From an uncultured Lachnospiraceae bacterium (GTDB taxonomy: Bacteria > Bacillota > Clostridia > Lachnospirales > Lachnospiraceae): a DNA stretch of 6,636 nt. The notes beneath the pieces are model-generated. The model did not search any database. It worked only from the letters and a program-made list of their open reading frames with translations, and was not told where the DNA came from. The stretch covers positions 1 to 6,636 of the forward strand of contig CATZYB010000139.1 in the NCBI GenBank assembly GCA_958426095.1, written 5' to 3'. The position numbers were made by a program, and so were the translations under genes. This document shows, piece by piece, positions 1-6,114 of the stretch (its first letter is position 1; each line of letters starts with the position of its first letter).

Positions 1-6
1 GTTCAT

Positions 7-34
7 CTGAGCCTATTTTTTCGGCTCAGTTTTT
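7..34 (+). terminator. Rho-independent terminator-like hairpin reading rightward
   Basis: A perfect 7-bp inverted repeat, CTGAGCC (7-13) and GGCTCAG (23-29), encloses a 9-base loop and is followed on the plus strand by TTTTT (30-34). The T-run lies on the plus-strand side and touches the TGA stop of the flavoprotein gene. Read on the minus strand, the hairpin is followed by ATGAAC within the window, so a minus-strand U-tract is not visible. The simplest reading is a terminator for a rightward gene beyond the left edge that converges on this operon. It may also slow minus-strand transcripts. The hairpin is seen directly; its role is inferred. Confidence 0.55.
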
Positions 35-1620
35 CATAGATTACTTGACACTACCAAAAAACGCGCGCTCATGGCGTAGTCCTTTGGAACCTTCATGGTA
101 AGTAAGCTGGTCTTATCGAAAGCTTTAATGTTTTTAACACCGACCACTTCGGCCTCACAGACCTTCTTCCCATTTCGGCCAAGGGCGATTCCCTTTGTCC
201 CGGCCTCCGGCAGCGGTAAAAATTCATAAGGAATGGTCACTTCTGCCGTGCCGTCCCCACAATCCTCCTTCACGAGGAAAATGGCCTGACCGGAACAGGA
301 TGCCACACACATACCGCAGTTGATACATTCTCCATCATCCACCACCACCGGCAAAGATACGATATTCGTACCGATGCTGATACAGCCCTTCGGGCAGGCA
401 TCCTGACACGGATTACAAGGAATATTCTGGGTACATTCCATCACCGGATGAATGCCGATCTTATGGGTAACTCCTGGATAACGTTCAATTTCATCATCGG
501 CCAGAAAACCGTATTTCAGAAGGTTTTCTGAAATCGGAATACCTTCCTCTGTTTCTGTGATCTGTTTACCCTTATTCTTCGGTGCGAACATTCCCTGTCG
601 AAGACCGTCGAGGGCCTTATCAAGTTCATGAAGCTTTTCGTCACATTCCTCTTGCCCGATGTAGCCCAGGTATTCGGAAGCCGCCACACCGGCCATACGG
701 CCTTCGATCATGGCAGAGCTTGCTTCTTCAATTCCTGACACGTCCCCGGCGACAAATATGCCCGGCAATGATGTCCGGCCATATTCGTCGCAAATCGGAA
801 CCTGACCGCCCCGTTTCGGATTGTCCTCCATCTGACATCCGGCCATCTTAAGAAGCTGAGACATCGGTGAAAGACCGACAGCCAGACAGATCGTATCCAC
901 ATCAAAATGTTTTTCTGTTCCCGGAATAAACTGAAAATGCTCATCGACCTCCGCTATGATCACGCCCGTAACACATTCATCGCCCTCCGCCTTCACAATG
1001 GTATGGGAAAGATAGAAGGGTACTCCGGTTCTGGCCACCTTGGCCGCATGAACGCCGTAACCGCCGATTTTCGGAGCCGCATCGACAAGGGCGACCACCT
1101 CGCAGCCGCACTGGAGAAGCTGAAAGCTTACGACAAGTCCCACATTTCCCGAACCGAGCATGAGAATCTTCTGGCCCGGTTTGACGCCATGAAGATTCAT
1201 CATCGTCTGCGCCGCTCCGGCGCCGATCACTCCCGGAAGGGTCCATCCGTCAAAGGTGACCATATTTTCCGCCGCCCCCGTGGCGATAATGACCGCGTCG
1301 CCTTTAAAATGCCGGACCTCTTCTCCGATTTTTACAACAATTTCCTTATCCTGATAGAGTCCGATGACCGTCGCATTGAGGACAACCTGAACGCCGACCC
1401 TGTCAGCTTCATCTAACAGCTGCTGCCCGATGACAAAGCCCCGGATTTTTGCTTTATGTTCCTTGGAACCAAAAAATTTATGTATCTGTTTAAAAAGCTG
1501 ACCGCCGGGTTTTTCATTTTCATCAAATACGACAACCTTTAATCCCCGCTTTGCCGCCTCGATGGCTGCCGAAAGTCCTGAAGGTCCGGCGCCCACAATT
1601 ATCAAATCATACCGTTTCAT
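34..1620 (-). CDS. FAD/NAD(P)-dependent oxidoreductase with C-terminal double [4Fe-4S] ferredoxin domain (SoxA/HcnB/OoxA-like)
   Basis: This 528-residue protein is a flavin electron-transfer subunit resembling the alpha subunits of opine, hydroxyproline and sarcosine oxidases and HCN synthase. The N-terminal FAD site is GAGPSG at residues 10-15, with an acidic end to strand 2 (DENE 33-36) and an ATG motif at 114-116. A second dinucleotide-binding motif, GSGNVG, lies at 156-161, and the FAD-closing GIFVAGDV at 287-294. The C-terminal ferredoxin part has C396-x5-C402-x2-C405-x3-C409-P and C432-x2-C435-x2-C438-x3-C442, consistent with two [4Fe-4S] clusters. The first motif is expanded, and C413 is a possible alternative ligand. 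The ATG is preceded by AAAGGAG about 9 bases upstream and lies 29 bp after the [2Fe-2S] gene, so the two are almost certainly cotranscribed and probably form one complex. It is probably cytoplasmic, as no signal peptide or membrane segment is evident. The substrate is not deducible, because substrate oxidation in this family usually belongs to a DadA-like partner not seen here. Confidence 0.93.
   Translation of the reverse strand: MKRYDLIIVGAGPSGLSAAIEAAKRGLKVVVFDENEKPGGQLFKQIHKFFGSKEHKAKIRGFVIGQQLLDEADRVGVQVVLNATVIGLYQDKEIVVKIGEEVRHFKGDAVIIATGAAENMVTFDGWTLPGVIGAGAAQTMMNLHGVKPGQKILMLGSGNVGLVVSFQLLQCGCEVVALVDAAPKIGGYGVHAAKVARTGVPFYLSHTIVKAEGDECVTGVIIAEVDEHFQFIPGTEKHFDVDTICLAVGLSPMSQLLKMAGCQMEDNPKRGGQVPICDEYGRTSLPGIFVAGDVSGIEEASSAMIEGRMAGVAASEYLGYIGQEECDEKLHELDKALDGLRQGMFAPKNKGKQITETEEGIPISENLLKYGFLADDEIERYPGVTHKIGIHPVMECTQNIPCNPCQDACPKGCISIGTNIVSLPVVVDDGECINCGMCVASCSGQAIFLVKEDCGDGTAEVTIPYEFLPLPEAGTKGIALGRNGKKVCEAEVVGVKNIKAFDKTSLLTMKVPKDYAMSARFLVVSSNL
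40..57. repeat. Left copy of an 18-bp direct near repeat
   Basis: ATTACTTGACACTACCAA on the plus strand matches positions 3248-3265 at 16 of 18 bases in the same orientation. Here it encodes the last residues (VSSN region) of the flavoprotein. The two copies bracket the three-gene redox block. One 16/18 match in a window of this size is not far from chance, so the repeat is real but its meaning is uncertain. Confidence 0.35.
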
Positions 1621-1649
1621 CCCTGTATGCTCCTTTCATTTTCTGCCTG

Positions 1650-1982
1650 TCATCTTGTCTGTTTATCAAAAGGCTCCGCGCTGACGCCGTACTGGGTCTG
1701 TACCTTCATCCCTTCCGCCAATGGCGTCACACAGGTGCGGATATTCGGTTTCCCGTCAACCACCATAACGCAGTCGGTACAACGCCCGATGGCACAAAAG
1801 ATACCTCTCGGTTTATGTTCCTTTTTCGTATATCTGTGAACCATAACTCCGGCAGCTTTGAGCGCCGCCGCGATCGGCTCGCCCTCATATCCCTGAATTT
1901 CCTTTCCGTCAAAGGTAAAGGTCACCATTCTTCCTTTTTCCGTTTCTCCGAGTATCGGATGATTTTTAATTCGTGTGTCCAT
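1650..1982 (-). CDS. Small (2Fe-2S)-binding protein (SoxA N-terminal / HcnA / OoxA-gamma-like)
   Basis: This 110-residue protein matches the usual size of the stand-alone [2Fe-2S] subunits that accompany flavin-dependent amine, opine and hydroxyproline dehydrogenases (Fer2_4-type fold). The cluster motif is C63-x4-C68-x2-C71-x12-C84, in the context GIFCAIGRCTDC. Upstream, TFTFDGKEIQGYEGEPIAAAL (split around residues 21-41) is the typical beta-grasp lead-in of this family. The protein is expected to pass electrons between a flavin site and the 4Fe-4S/FAD partner encoded 29 bp downstream. The ATG at 1982 has a GAGGGA ribosome site about 6 bases upstream. The gene begins 21 bp after the cyclodeaminase-family gene, so all three genes appear translationally coupled or at least cotranscribed. 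No signal peptide is seen. The family assignment is firm; the physiological electron donor is unknown. Confidence 0.93.
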   Translation of the reverse strand: MDTRIKNHPILGETEKGRMVTFTFDGKEIQGYEGEPIAAALKAAGVMVHRYTKKEHKPRGIFCAIGRCTDCVMVVDGKPNIRTCVTPLAEGMKVQTQYGVSAEPFDKQTR

Positions 1983-2003
1983 ATCTATCCCTCGCTTTAT
2001 TTA

Positions 2004-3140
2004 CTAATACAGATCCGGTTTTTCCCAAAGTGTTAATTTTGTTCCAAGGCCCATCGCCTTTGCCCGCTCATAACATATCTTTCCCCAGGCCACATCTTCC
2101 ACCGGCATGCCGCCCACCGAATAAATAAATATTTGATCGTCGCTCACCCGGCCCGGCTTTTTGCCATAAATAATATCTCCTAGATCATAAATATCATCCT
2201 TCGTTATGATGCCGTCGTGAACCATATCCGTGAACTTTGAACCGATAATATTATTCGCCCCAAAGGATGGATAAGGAAATTCCTCCGACCAGGCTTCATA
2301 CAACTGCATATTATCAACGACAAGGGTCGTTTTTTCCTTCATAAACTCTGCGTCCATGTCAAAACAGCTGACGCCGATGATCAGCGCCCCCGGTTTGATC
2401 CATTCCCCTTTCACAAAAGGATAGGTGGACGGGTCCGTTCCGCCGGAATTCGTAAACGCCACCACATCCGCCTCTCTGACAAGCTCTTCGACGGTCTCAA
2501 CAGCTTCCACCTTCTCTAACTGAGGATAGGTTTCTTTCACATATTCAACGAAGGCTTTCAGAGATTTTTTTCCTCTTCCCTTCACCTTGACTTCCTTAAT
2601 CTCCGGACAGGTGGCGAGTATGGCGGAGAGGGAGGATTTTCCCATGACCCCCGGACCGCAGATGCCGCAGACTCTTGCGTGCTTCGGCGCCAGATATTTT
2701 GCCCCGACGCCCGGAATGGCGCCGGTCCGATAGGCGCTCAATAAATTGGCGCTCATCAGGCAAAGGGGAGCCCCCGTATCCTTATCATTGAGCATGACCG
2801 TCAGGATGGACCTTGGCAGTCCCAGCGCTTTATTCGCCATGTTGGAACCGTACCATTTCATTCCCATCAGATCGAAGGGGCCGCCGATATAGGCCGGCAT
2901 CGCCATAAACCTCCGGTCGTCCCCCTCATCCTTCGGCATGTTCGGGAAAGGGGATGTCTTTGGAAAGGATACCTGACTGCCGTGGGAATTATGGTTCTCA
3001 CCGCCCATCACGTAATCCCCGGTATTCAGACATTTAACAACTTCCTCCATTGCCTCTATACAGCCAGGCATATCCTTGACCCCGGCCTTAATCATATCCT
3101 CTTCATTTAAAAATAAAAAATCAATTGTCGGATAACTCAT
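2004..3140 (-). CDS. Ornithine cyclodeaminase/mu-crystallin family protein ('tyramine oxidase subunit B'-like)
   Basis: This 378-residue NAD(P)-binding protein belongs to the ornithine cyclodeaminase/mu-crystallin superfamily, which includes cyclodeaminases, alanine dehydrogenase and ketimine (pyrroline/piperideine-2-carboxylate) reductases. Visible hallmarks are GMKWYGS with K95, the SAYRTGAIPGVGAKYLAP segment with R138-T139-G140, and the Rossmann motif GICGPGVMG at residues 159-167. The strand after the loop ends KVKGRG (185-190), with basic rather than acidic residues, which may favour NADP (inference). From memory, close relatives of this length are labelled 'tyramine oxidase subunit B', but the sequence does not prove that activity. 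The ATG at 3140 was chosen because AGGAGG lies 8 bases upstream. A longer reading from TTG at 3248 would translate through a terminator hairpin. The [2Fe-2S] gene follows after 21 bp, which suggests that this enzyme works with the flavin/Fe-S pair on an amine or imine. Confidence 0.9.
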   Translation of the reverse strand: MSYPTIDFLFLNEEDMIKAGVKDMPGCIEAMEEVVKCLNTGDYVMGGENHNSHGSQVSFPKTSPFPNMPKDEGDDRRFMAMPAYIGGPFDLMGMKWYGSNMANKALGLPRSILTVMLNDKDTGAPLCLMSANLLSAYRTGAIPGVGAKYLAPKHARVCGICGPGVMGKSSLSAILATCPEIKEVKVKGRGKKSLKAFVEYVKETYPQLEKVEAVETVEELVREADVVAFTNSGGTDPSTYPFVKGEWIKPGALIIGVSCFDMDAEFMKEKTTLVVDNMQLYEAWSEEFPYPSFGANNIIGSKFTDMVHDGIITKDDIYDLGDIIYGKKPGRVSDDQIFIYSVGGMPVEDVAWGKICYERAKAMGLGTKLTLWEKPDLY

Positions 3141-3148
3141 ATACACTG

Positions 3149-3154
3149 CCTCCT
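3149..3154 (-). promoter_or_regulatory. Ribosome binding site that fixes the cyclodeaminase-family start
   Basis: On the minus strand AGGAGG lies 8 bases before ATG at 3140. It is a full anti-Shine-Dalgarno match and is what decides between this start and the TTG at 3248, which would give 36 extra basic, non-family residues. Confidence 0.85.
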
Positions 3155-3168
3155 CGCTTTTTCTTCGG

Positions 3169-3174
3169 ATTATC
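3169..3174 (-). promoter_or_regulatory. Possible -10 element after the internal terminator
   Basis: GATAAT on the minus strand, 5 of 6 to TATAAT, sits immediately after the terminator T-run. It would give a leader of roughly 25 bases before the cyclodeaminase-family ATG. No convincing TTGACA is found 16-18 bases upstream, because that space is taken by the terminator 3' arm. The redox trio therefore either has a weak or activator-dependent promoter here, or is reached by readthrough. This is a tentative call. Confidence 0.2.
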
Positions 3175-3214
3175 AAAAAAGCGACGAAGCTGTTTTTACA
3201 GCTCCATCGCTTTT
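3175..3214 (-). terminator. Strong Rho-independent terminator between the amidohydrolase and the redox trio
   Basis: Read on the minus strand, AGCGATGGAGCTG (3211-3199) pairs along its full 13-bp length with CAGCTTCGTCGCT (3192-3180), using two G-U wobbles, around a TAAAAA loop. AAAA precedes the stem and a run of six T (3180-3175) follows. On the plus strand the two wobble positions become mismatches, which shows that the structure is built for leftward transcription. It lies 76 bases after the amidohydrolase stop and 34 bases before the next ATG. It therefore either ends the transport-PII-hydrolase transcript or acts as an attenuator for the downstream trio. Confidence 0.85.
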
Positions 3215-3244
3215 CTAATAATCTACGACTTTTTGGTGAGTTAT

Positions 3245-3268
3245 TCAATTACTTGAAAATACCAACAT
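3245..3268 (-). other. Seven-codon micro-ORF with a strong ribosome site (possible leader peptide or gene-end remnant)
   Basis: ATG at 3268 is preceded on the minus strand by GGAAAGGAG with a 4-base spacer, and opens a frame encoding MLVFSSN followed by TGA. It lies upstream of the terminator hairpin, where a leader peptide would be. Its codons run in frame with and resemble the C-terminal end of the flavoprotein (LVVSSNL), so it may instead be the remnant of an older gene end. There is no run of one amino acid as in classical attenuators. Translation is not established. Confidence 0.2.
3248..3265. repeat. Right copy of an 18-bp direct near repeat
   Basis: ATTACTTGAAAATACCAA on the plus strand matches positions 40-57 at 16 of 18 bases in direct orientation. 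It lies in the intergenic leader and overlaps the micro-ORF. With the left copy it flanks the whole cyclodeaminase, [2Fe-2S] and flavoprotein block. It could be a recombination scar or a coincidence. Confidence 0.35.
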
Positions 3269-3289
3269 TTTACTCCTTTCCGGTGGTTT

Positions 3290-4912
3290 CTACTCCAAAA
3301 GGAGTATTTTCCCGCCGACCATGGTCATCTCAACCTTAGTATTCGGGATATCTTCAGCCGAAATTTCAAAGAGGTTTCTATCGAGGACAATGATATCGGC
3401 AAACATATTTTTTTTCAATGTCCCTATTTCATGTTCCCGGCTATAAGCCCTGGCAGCGCCGGATGTATATGCCTTGAGAGCTTCTCCCACAGACAGCTTT
3501 TCCCATTCATTATGGGTGGCAGCTTTCCCGTCAAAAAAGCGCCTTGTCACCGCCGCATAAATATTATCAAAGGGATTGATATCTACCACCGGATAATCGG
3601 TTCCTAACGCCAGCTCGCCGCAATCGTCAAGTAAAGTTTTCACAGGCCATTCATATTGAATGCGTTCCTTGCCGATCCGATTGATTTTTCCATCGGCGTC
3701 AAGGATCATATGGATCGGCTGCATCGAAGGAATAACTCCCAGCTCCTTAAATCTGCCGATATCGGCCGGATGGATACTCTCAACATGCTCGATCGTATTT
3801 GCCAGATGCCGGCCATTTACTTTGACAGAGGCCTCAAAAGCATCCAGGGCCATACGGACAGAGCCGTCGGCAATACAATGGATCCTTACCGGAAGCCCGG
3901 CTTTATTTGCCCGGATCACTGAAGCCGTCAGTTCCTCCTGAGGTTTGATCGGAACATGGATTCCGCAAGTATCCGGCCGGTCAGTATAGGGTTCGAGCAA
4001 CAGTCCGGTATAGGTTTCAACCACACCGTCGACAAAACCTTTAACTCCCGAAATCTTCAAATAGTCTGAATCCAGGCTCTCCTTCCACTGCAGCGCCGTG
4101 GAAAAATCTTCCGTATCATAAAGCTTTGTAAAAATGTGAAGGCGCAGCGAAAGCCGGCCCTGCTCTTCCAGGCCCCGGATAGCTCTGTATTGGTTCAAAT
4201 GCTCTTCATCATATTCACCAGGAGACATCTCACTCATACTTGTCACGCCAGCCCTGGCCGCCTTTTTAAGGAAATTCAGATATATTTCATGCATTTCCTC
4301 CTCTGTAAAGCTCCGGTACATTTTATCCGCCGGCTCACAGGCTTCCATCTCCACAAGCATTCCGCTTAATTCACCGTTATCCAGTTTGCCGATATATCCG
4401 GAAGACACTTCCATATCCTCCGTGATACCACACTCTTTTAATGCGGCAGAATTTAACCAGTAGCTGTGTACATCTGCCGCCTGCAGATATACAGGAATAT
4501 CCGGGAGTACCGCATCCAGACTTGCCTTTGTAGGCAAAGACGCATCCCCCCAGTTCGTCACAAACCACCCGTGACCCCGGATTCGCTTTTCATTCGGATG
4601 GGCCTTTGCAAATTCAAGTACCATTTTGGCGCATTCCTCTTCGGATGTGGAGTCGGCAATTTCCATACATACATGCTCACTGGCCGCAATGGCCCCTGAA
4701 AAGAAATGGGTATGGGCATCGATAAATCCGGGCATTAAAAGCTTATCGCCATAATCTATGACTTTCGTAGATTCACCTATATATTCTGTTTCTTTGCCAA
4801 AAGGAACCACGTCCAGGATCCGCTCTCCCCGAACGAGCACACAGCCTTCGATTGTTTTTTCCGATTCCCCGGTAAAGACAGCTTTACTCTTTAAACAATA
4901 ATCCGCTTTCAT
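3290..4912 (-). CDS. YtcJ-type metal-dependent amidohydrolase (Amidohydro_3 family)
   Basis: This 540-residue enzyme of the amidohydrolase superfamily has the usual length for the YtcJ/N-substituted formamide deformylase group. Metal-binding features appear in order: GFIDAHTHF with H67 and H69, KGFVDG with K291 (the position that is often a bridging lysine or acid), H345 in RIHCIADGSV, H376 in IEHVESI, and the catalytic D439 in LGTDYPV. DVHSYWLNSAAL (147-158) is another family hallmark. The terminal segment (ADIIVLDRNLF, 505-515) is the characteristic small beta-sandwich. It should hydrolyse a C-N bond of an amide, formamide or cyclic ureide in the cytoplasm; the true substrate cannot be read from sequence. 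The ATG at 4912 follows the PII stop by 12 bp with AGAAGGA immediately upstream. Its place after a polyamine importer suggests an N-acylated or amide-type amine as substrate (inference). It is the last gene before the strong terminator. Confidence 0.92.
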   Translation of the reverse strand: MKADYCLKSKAVFTGESEKTIEGCVLVRGERILDVVPFGKETEYIGESTKVIDYGDKLLMPGFIDAHTHFFSGAIAASEHVCMEIADSTSEEECAKMVLEFAKAHPNEKRIRGHGWFVTNWGDASLPTKASLDAVLPDIPVYLQAADVHSYWLNSAALKECGITEDMEVSSGYIGKLDNGELSGMLVEMEACEPADKMYRSFTEEEMHEIYLNFLKKAARAGVTSMSEMSPGEYDEEHLNQYRAIRGLEEQGRLSLRLHIFTKLYDTEDFSTALQWKESLDSDYLKISGVKGFVDGVVETYTGLLLEPYTDRPDTCGIHVPIKPQEELTASVIRANKAGLPVRIHCIADGSVRMALDAFEASVKVNGRHLANTIEHVESIHPADIGRFKELGVIPSMQPIHMILDADGKINRIGKERIQYEWPVKTLLDDCGELALGTDYPVVDINPFDNIYAAVTRRFFDGKAATHNEWEKLSVGEALKAYTSGAARAYSREHEIGTLKKNMFADIIVLDRNLFEISAEDIPNTKVEMTMVGGKILLLE

Positions 4913-4924
4913 ATTTCCTTCTTT

Positions 4925-5281
4925 CTAAAGTACCTTATCGCCGCGCTCTCCGGTCCGGATACGGATGGCATCCTCGATTTCACTGACGAATATCTTGCCG
5001 TCACCCACTTTTCCAGTAGACACGCCGTCGCATACATCAATAATAAAATCATTGAGTTTAGCATCCGGAATGACAATGTCAACACGAATCTTTGGAAGTA
5101 AATTGATTCTCACCGGACCTTTTTTTAATACACGCGCCCGTTCCTCATCATCCGCATGGCCTTTTTGAGTTCCGCATCCCATTGCAGTAGAAATCGTCAT
5201 TCCATTGCATTCATGCTTATCAACAATCTGTTTTATGGTTTCAAGTTTTTCCGGTTTAATAATAATTGTGACTTCTTTCAT
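4925..5281 (-). CDS. PII-family nitrogen/energy signal protein with atypical T-loop
   Basis: This 118-residue protein has the PII trimer fold: IIKPEKL at 7-13, GCGTQKGH at 35-42 in register with GlnB G35-H42, LPK at 62-64 (K64 equivalent to GlnB K58), the B-loop TGKVGDGKIFV at 89-99, and the C-loop RIRTGERG at 107-114. These are the ATP/ADP and 2-oxoglutarate contact regions of the family. Between QKGH and LPK there are 19 residues against 13 in E. coli GlnB, so the T-loop is about six residues longer. The protein contains no tyrosine at all and its T-loop has no serine. The Tyr51 uridylylation and Ser49 phosphorylation sites are therefore absent, and signalling would have to rest on ligand binding alone. 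GAGGAG precedes the ATG and the gene lies 12 bp after potC. This suggests control of the Pot importer or the neighbouring hydrolase rather than of ammonium uptake (inference). Confidence 0.93.
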   Translation of the reverse strand: MKEVTIIIKPEKLETIKQIVDKHECNGMTISTAMGCGTQKGHADDEERARVLKKGPVRINLLPKIRVDIVIPDAKLNDFIIDVCDGVSTGKVGDGKIFVSEIEDAIRIRTGERGDKVL

Positions 5282-5293
5282 ATTTTTTCTCCT

Positions 5294-6100
5294 CTAACAG
5301 GCCGCCGCTCTCATCTTTTTAATCTGCGACTGGGTGTTCAAGCTAATAATTACAACAATGATCAGCGTTATAATTGTGGATAAGGCATTCACTTCCGGCG
5401 AAACGCCATGCTTCACCATTTCAAGAATTTTAAGCGGAAGCGTCGTGCTTCCAGGTCCGCTGCAAAAGAAACTGATCACAACATCATCCAGGGATAATGA
5501 CAGTGACAGTGTGGCTCCGGATATAACTCCGGGCATGATCAGCGGAAGGGTCACCTTCGTAAATGTCTTAAAATGATTTGCACCCAAATCCATGGCGGCT
5601 TCCTCTAAATTTTTATCAAAACCGGCAAGCCTTGCCCGCACCGAAATAACAACGAAGGGAATACAGAAGGTAATATGGCCCAGCGTCATCGTGAAAAGTC
5701 CCATAGGCATATTACAGATAGAGAAAATGGACAGCATAGCGACGCCGAGAACGATTTCCGGTATGACGATCGGCACATATAAAAGCATATCCACCAGTTG
5801 TTTTCCCCTGAAATGATATCTGTTCATTCCTACCGCGCCGACGGTACCGATAATTACGGAGACCACTGTAGAAACCACGGCGATGATCAGCGTATTATAT
5901 AGTGATTCCATCAGTGTCCGGTTCTGATAAAAGGTTCCGTACCATTTCAGGGTAAAGCCTTCGAATACAATATTCATTTCGGATGTGTTGAAGGAAAACA
6001 AAATGACTCCCAAAATCGGAATATATAAAAATATAAATACAAGGGCTATAAAAACATTTCTAAAAAAATTTTCCGTTTTTTTCTTACCTGCTTTACTCAT
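5294..6100 (-). CDS. potC: Spermidine/putrescine-type ABC transporter permease PotC
   Basis: This 268-residue inner-membrane permease has about six hydrophobic segments (roughly residues 17-38, 69-92, 105-127, 136-158, 191-210 and 238-255) and a basic cytoplasmic N-terminus (SKAGKKK). The ABC-coupling EAA loop is EEAAMDLGANHFKTF near 166-180. Recognisable PotC signatures are FTLKWYGTF (49-57), RYHFRGK (94-100), GHITFCIPFVV (141-151), LSLDDVVIS (202-210), and VKHGVSPEVNALSTI (229-243). With PotB it would form the channel of the importer driven by a PotA ATPase. The ATG lies 14 bp after the potB stop, with GAAAGG overlapping that stop. No potD-like substrate-binding gene follows, which is unlike the classic potABCD order, since the PII gene is next. 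Substrate specificity within polyamines is not determined. Confidence 0.93.
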   Translation of the reverse strand: MSKAGKKKTENFFRNVFIALVFIFLYIPILGVILFSFNTSEMNIVFEGFTLKWYGTFYQNRTLMESLYNTLIIAVVSTVVSVIIGTVGAVGMNRYHFRGKQLVDMLLYVPIVIPEIVLGVAMLSIFSICNMPMGLFTMTLGHITFCIPFVVISVRARLAGFDKNLEEAAMDLGANHFKTFTKVTLPLIMPGVISGATLSLSLSLDDVVISFFCSGPGSTTLPLKILEMVKHGVSPEVNALSTIITLIIVVIISLNTQSQIKKMRAAAC

Positions 6101-6114
6101 ACAATTCAGCCTTT

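Noticed and set aside
45..50. Perfect TTGACA on the plus strand
   Set aside because: It lies within the flavoprotein coding sequence and no -10 element appears 16-18 bases to the right.
907..1416. Long plus-strand open frame (169 codons) antisense to the flavoprotein gene
   Set aside because: It lies wholly opposite a well-supported gene with FAD and NAD motifs, its translation shows no recognisable domain, and it is explained by the base composition of the opposite strand.
1551..2036. Plus-strand open frame (161 codons) antisense to the [2Fe-2S] gene and its flanks
   Set aside because: It overlaps two genuine minus-strand starts and a cysteine-motif protein. Its translation is low-complexity and without family hallmarks.
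3141..3248. N-terminal extension of the cyclodeaminase-family protein from a TTG at 3248 (36 more residues)
   Set aside because: The extension would be translated across the terminator hairpin, is basic and unlike the family, and lacks a good ribosome site. AGGAGG lies 8 bases before the ATG at 3140.
3220..3248. Promoter-like TTGAAT, 17-bp spacer, TAGATT on the minus strand
   Set aside because: Each box matches only 4 of 6 bases. The start site would fall at the base of the terminator hairpin, so the transcript would end at once unless antiterminated.
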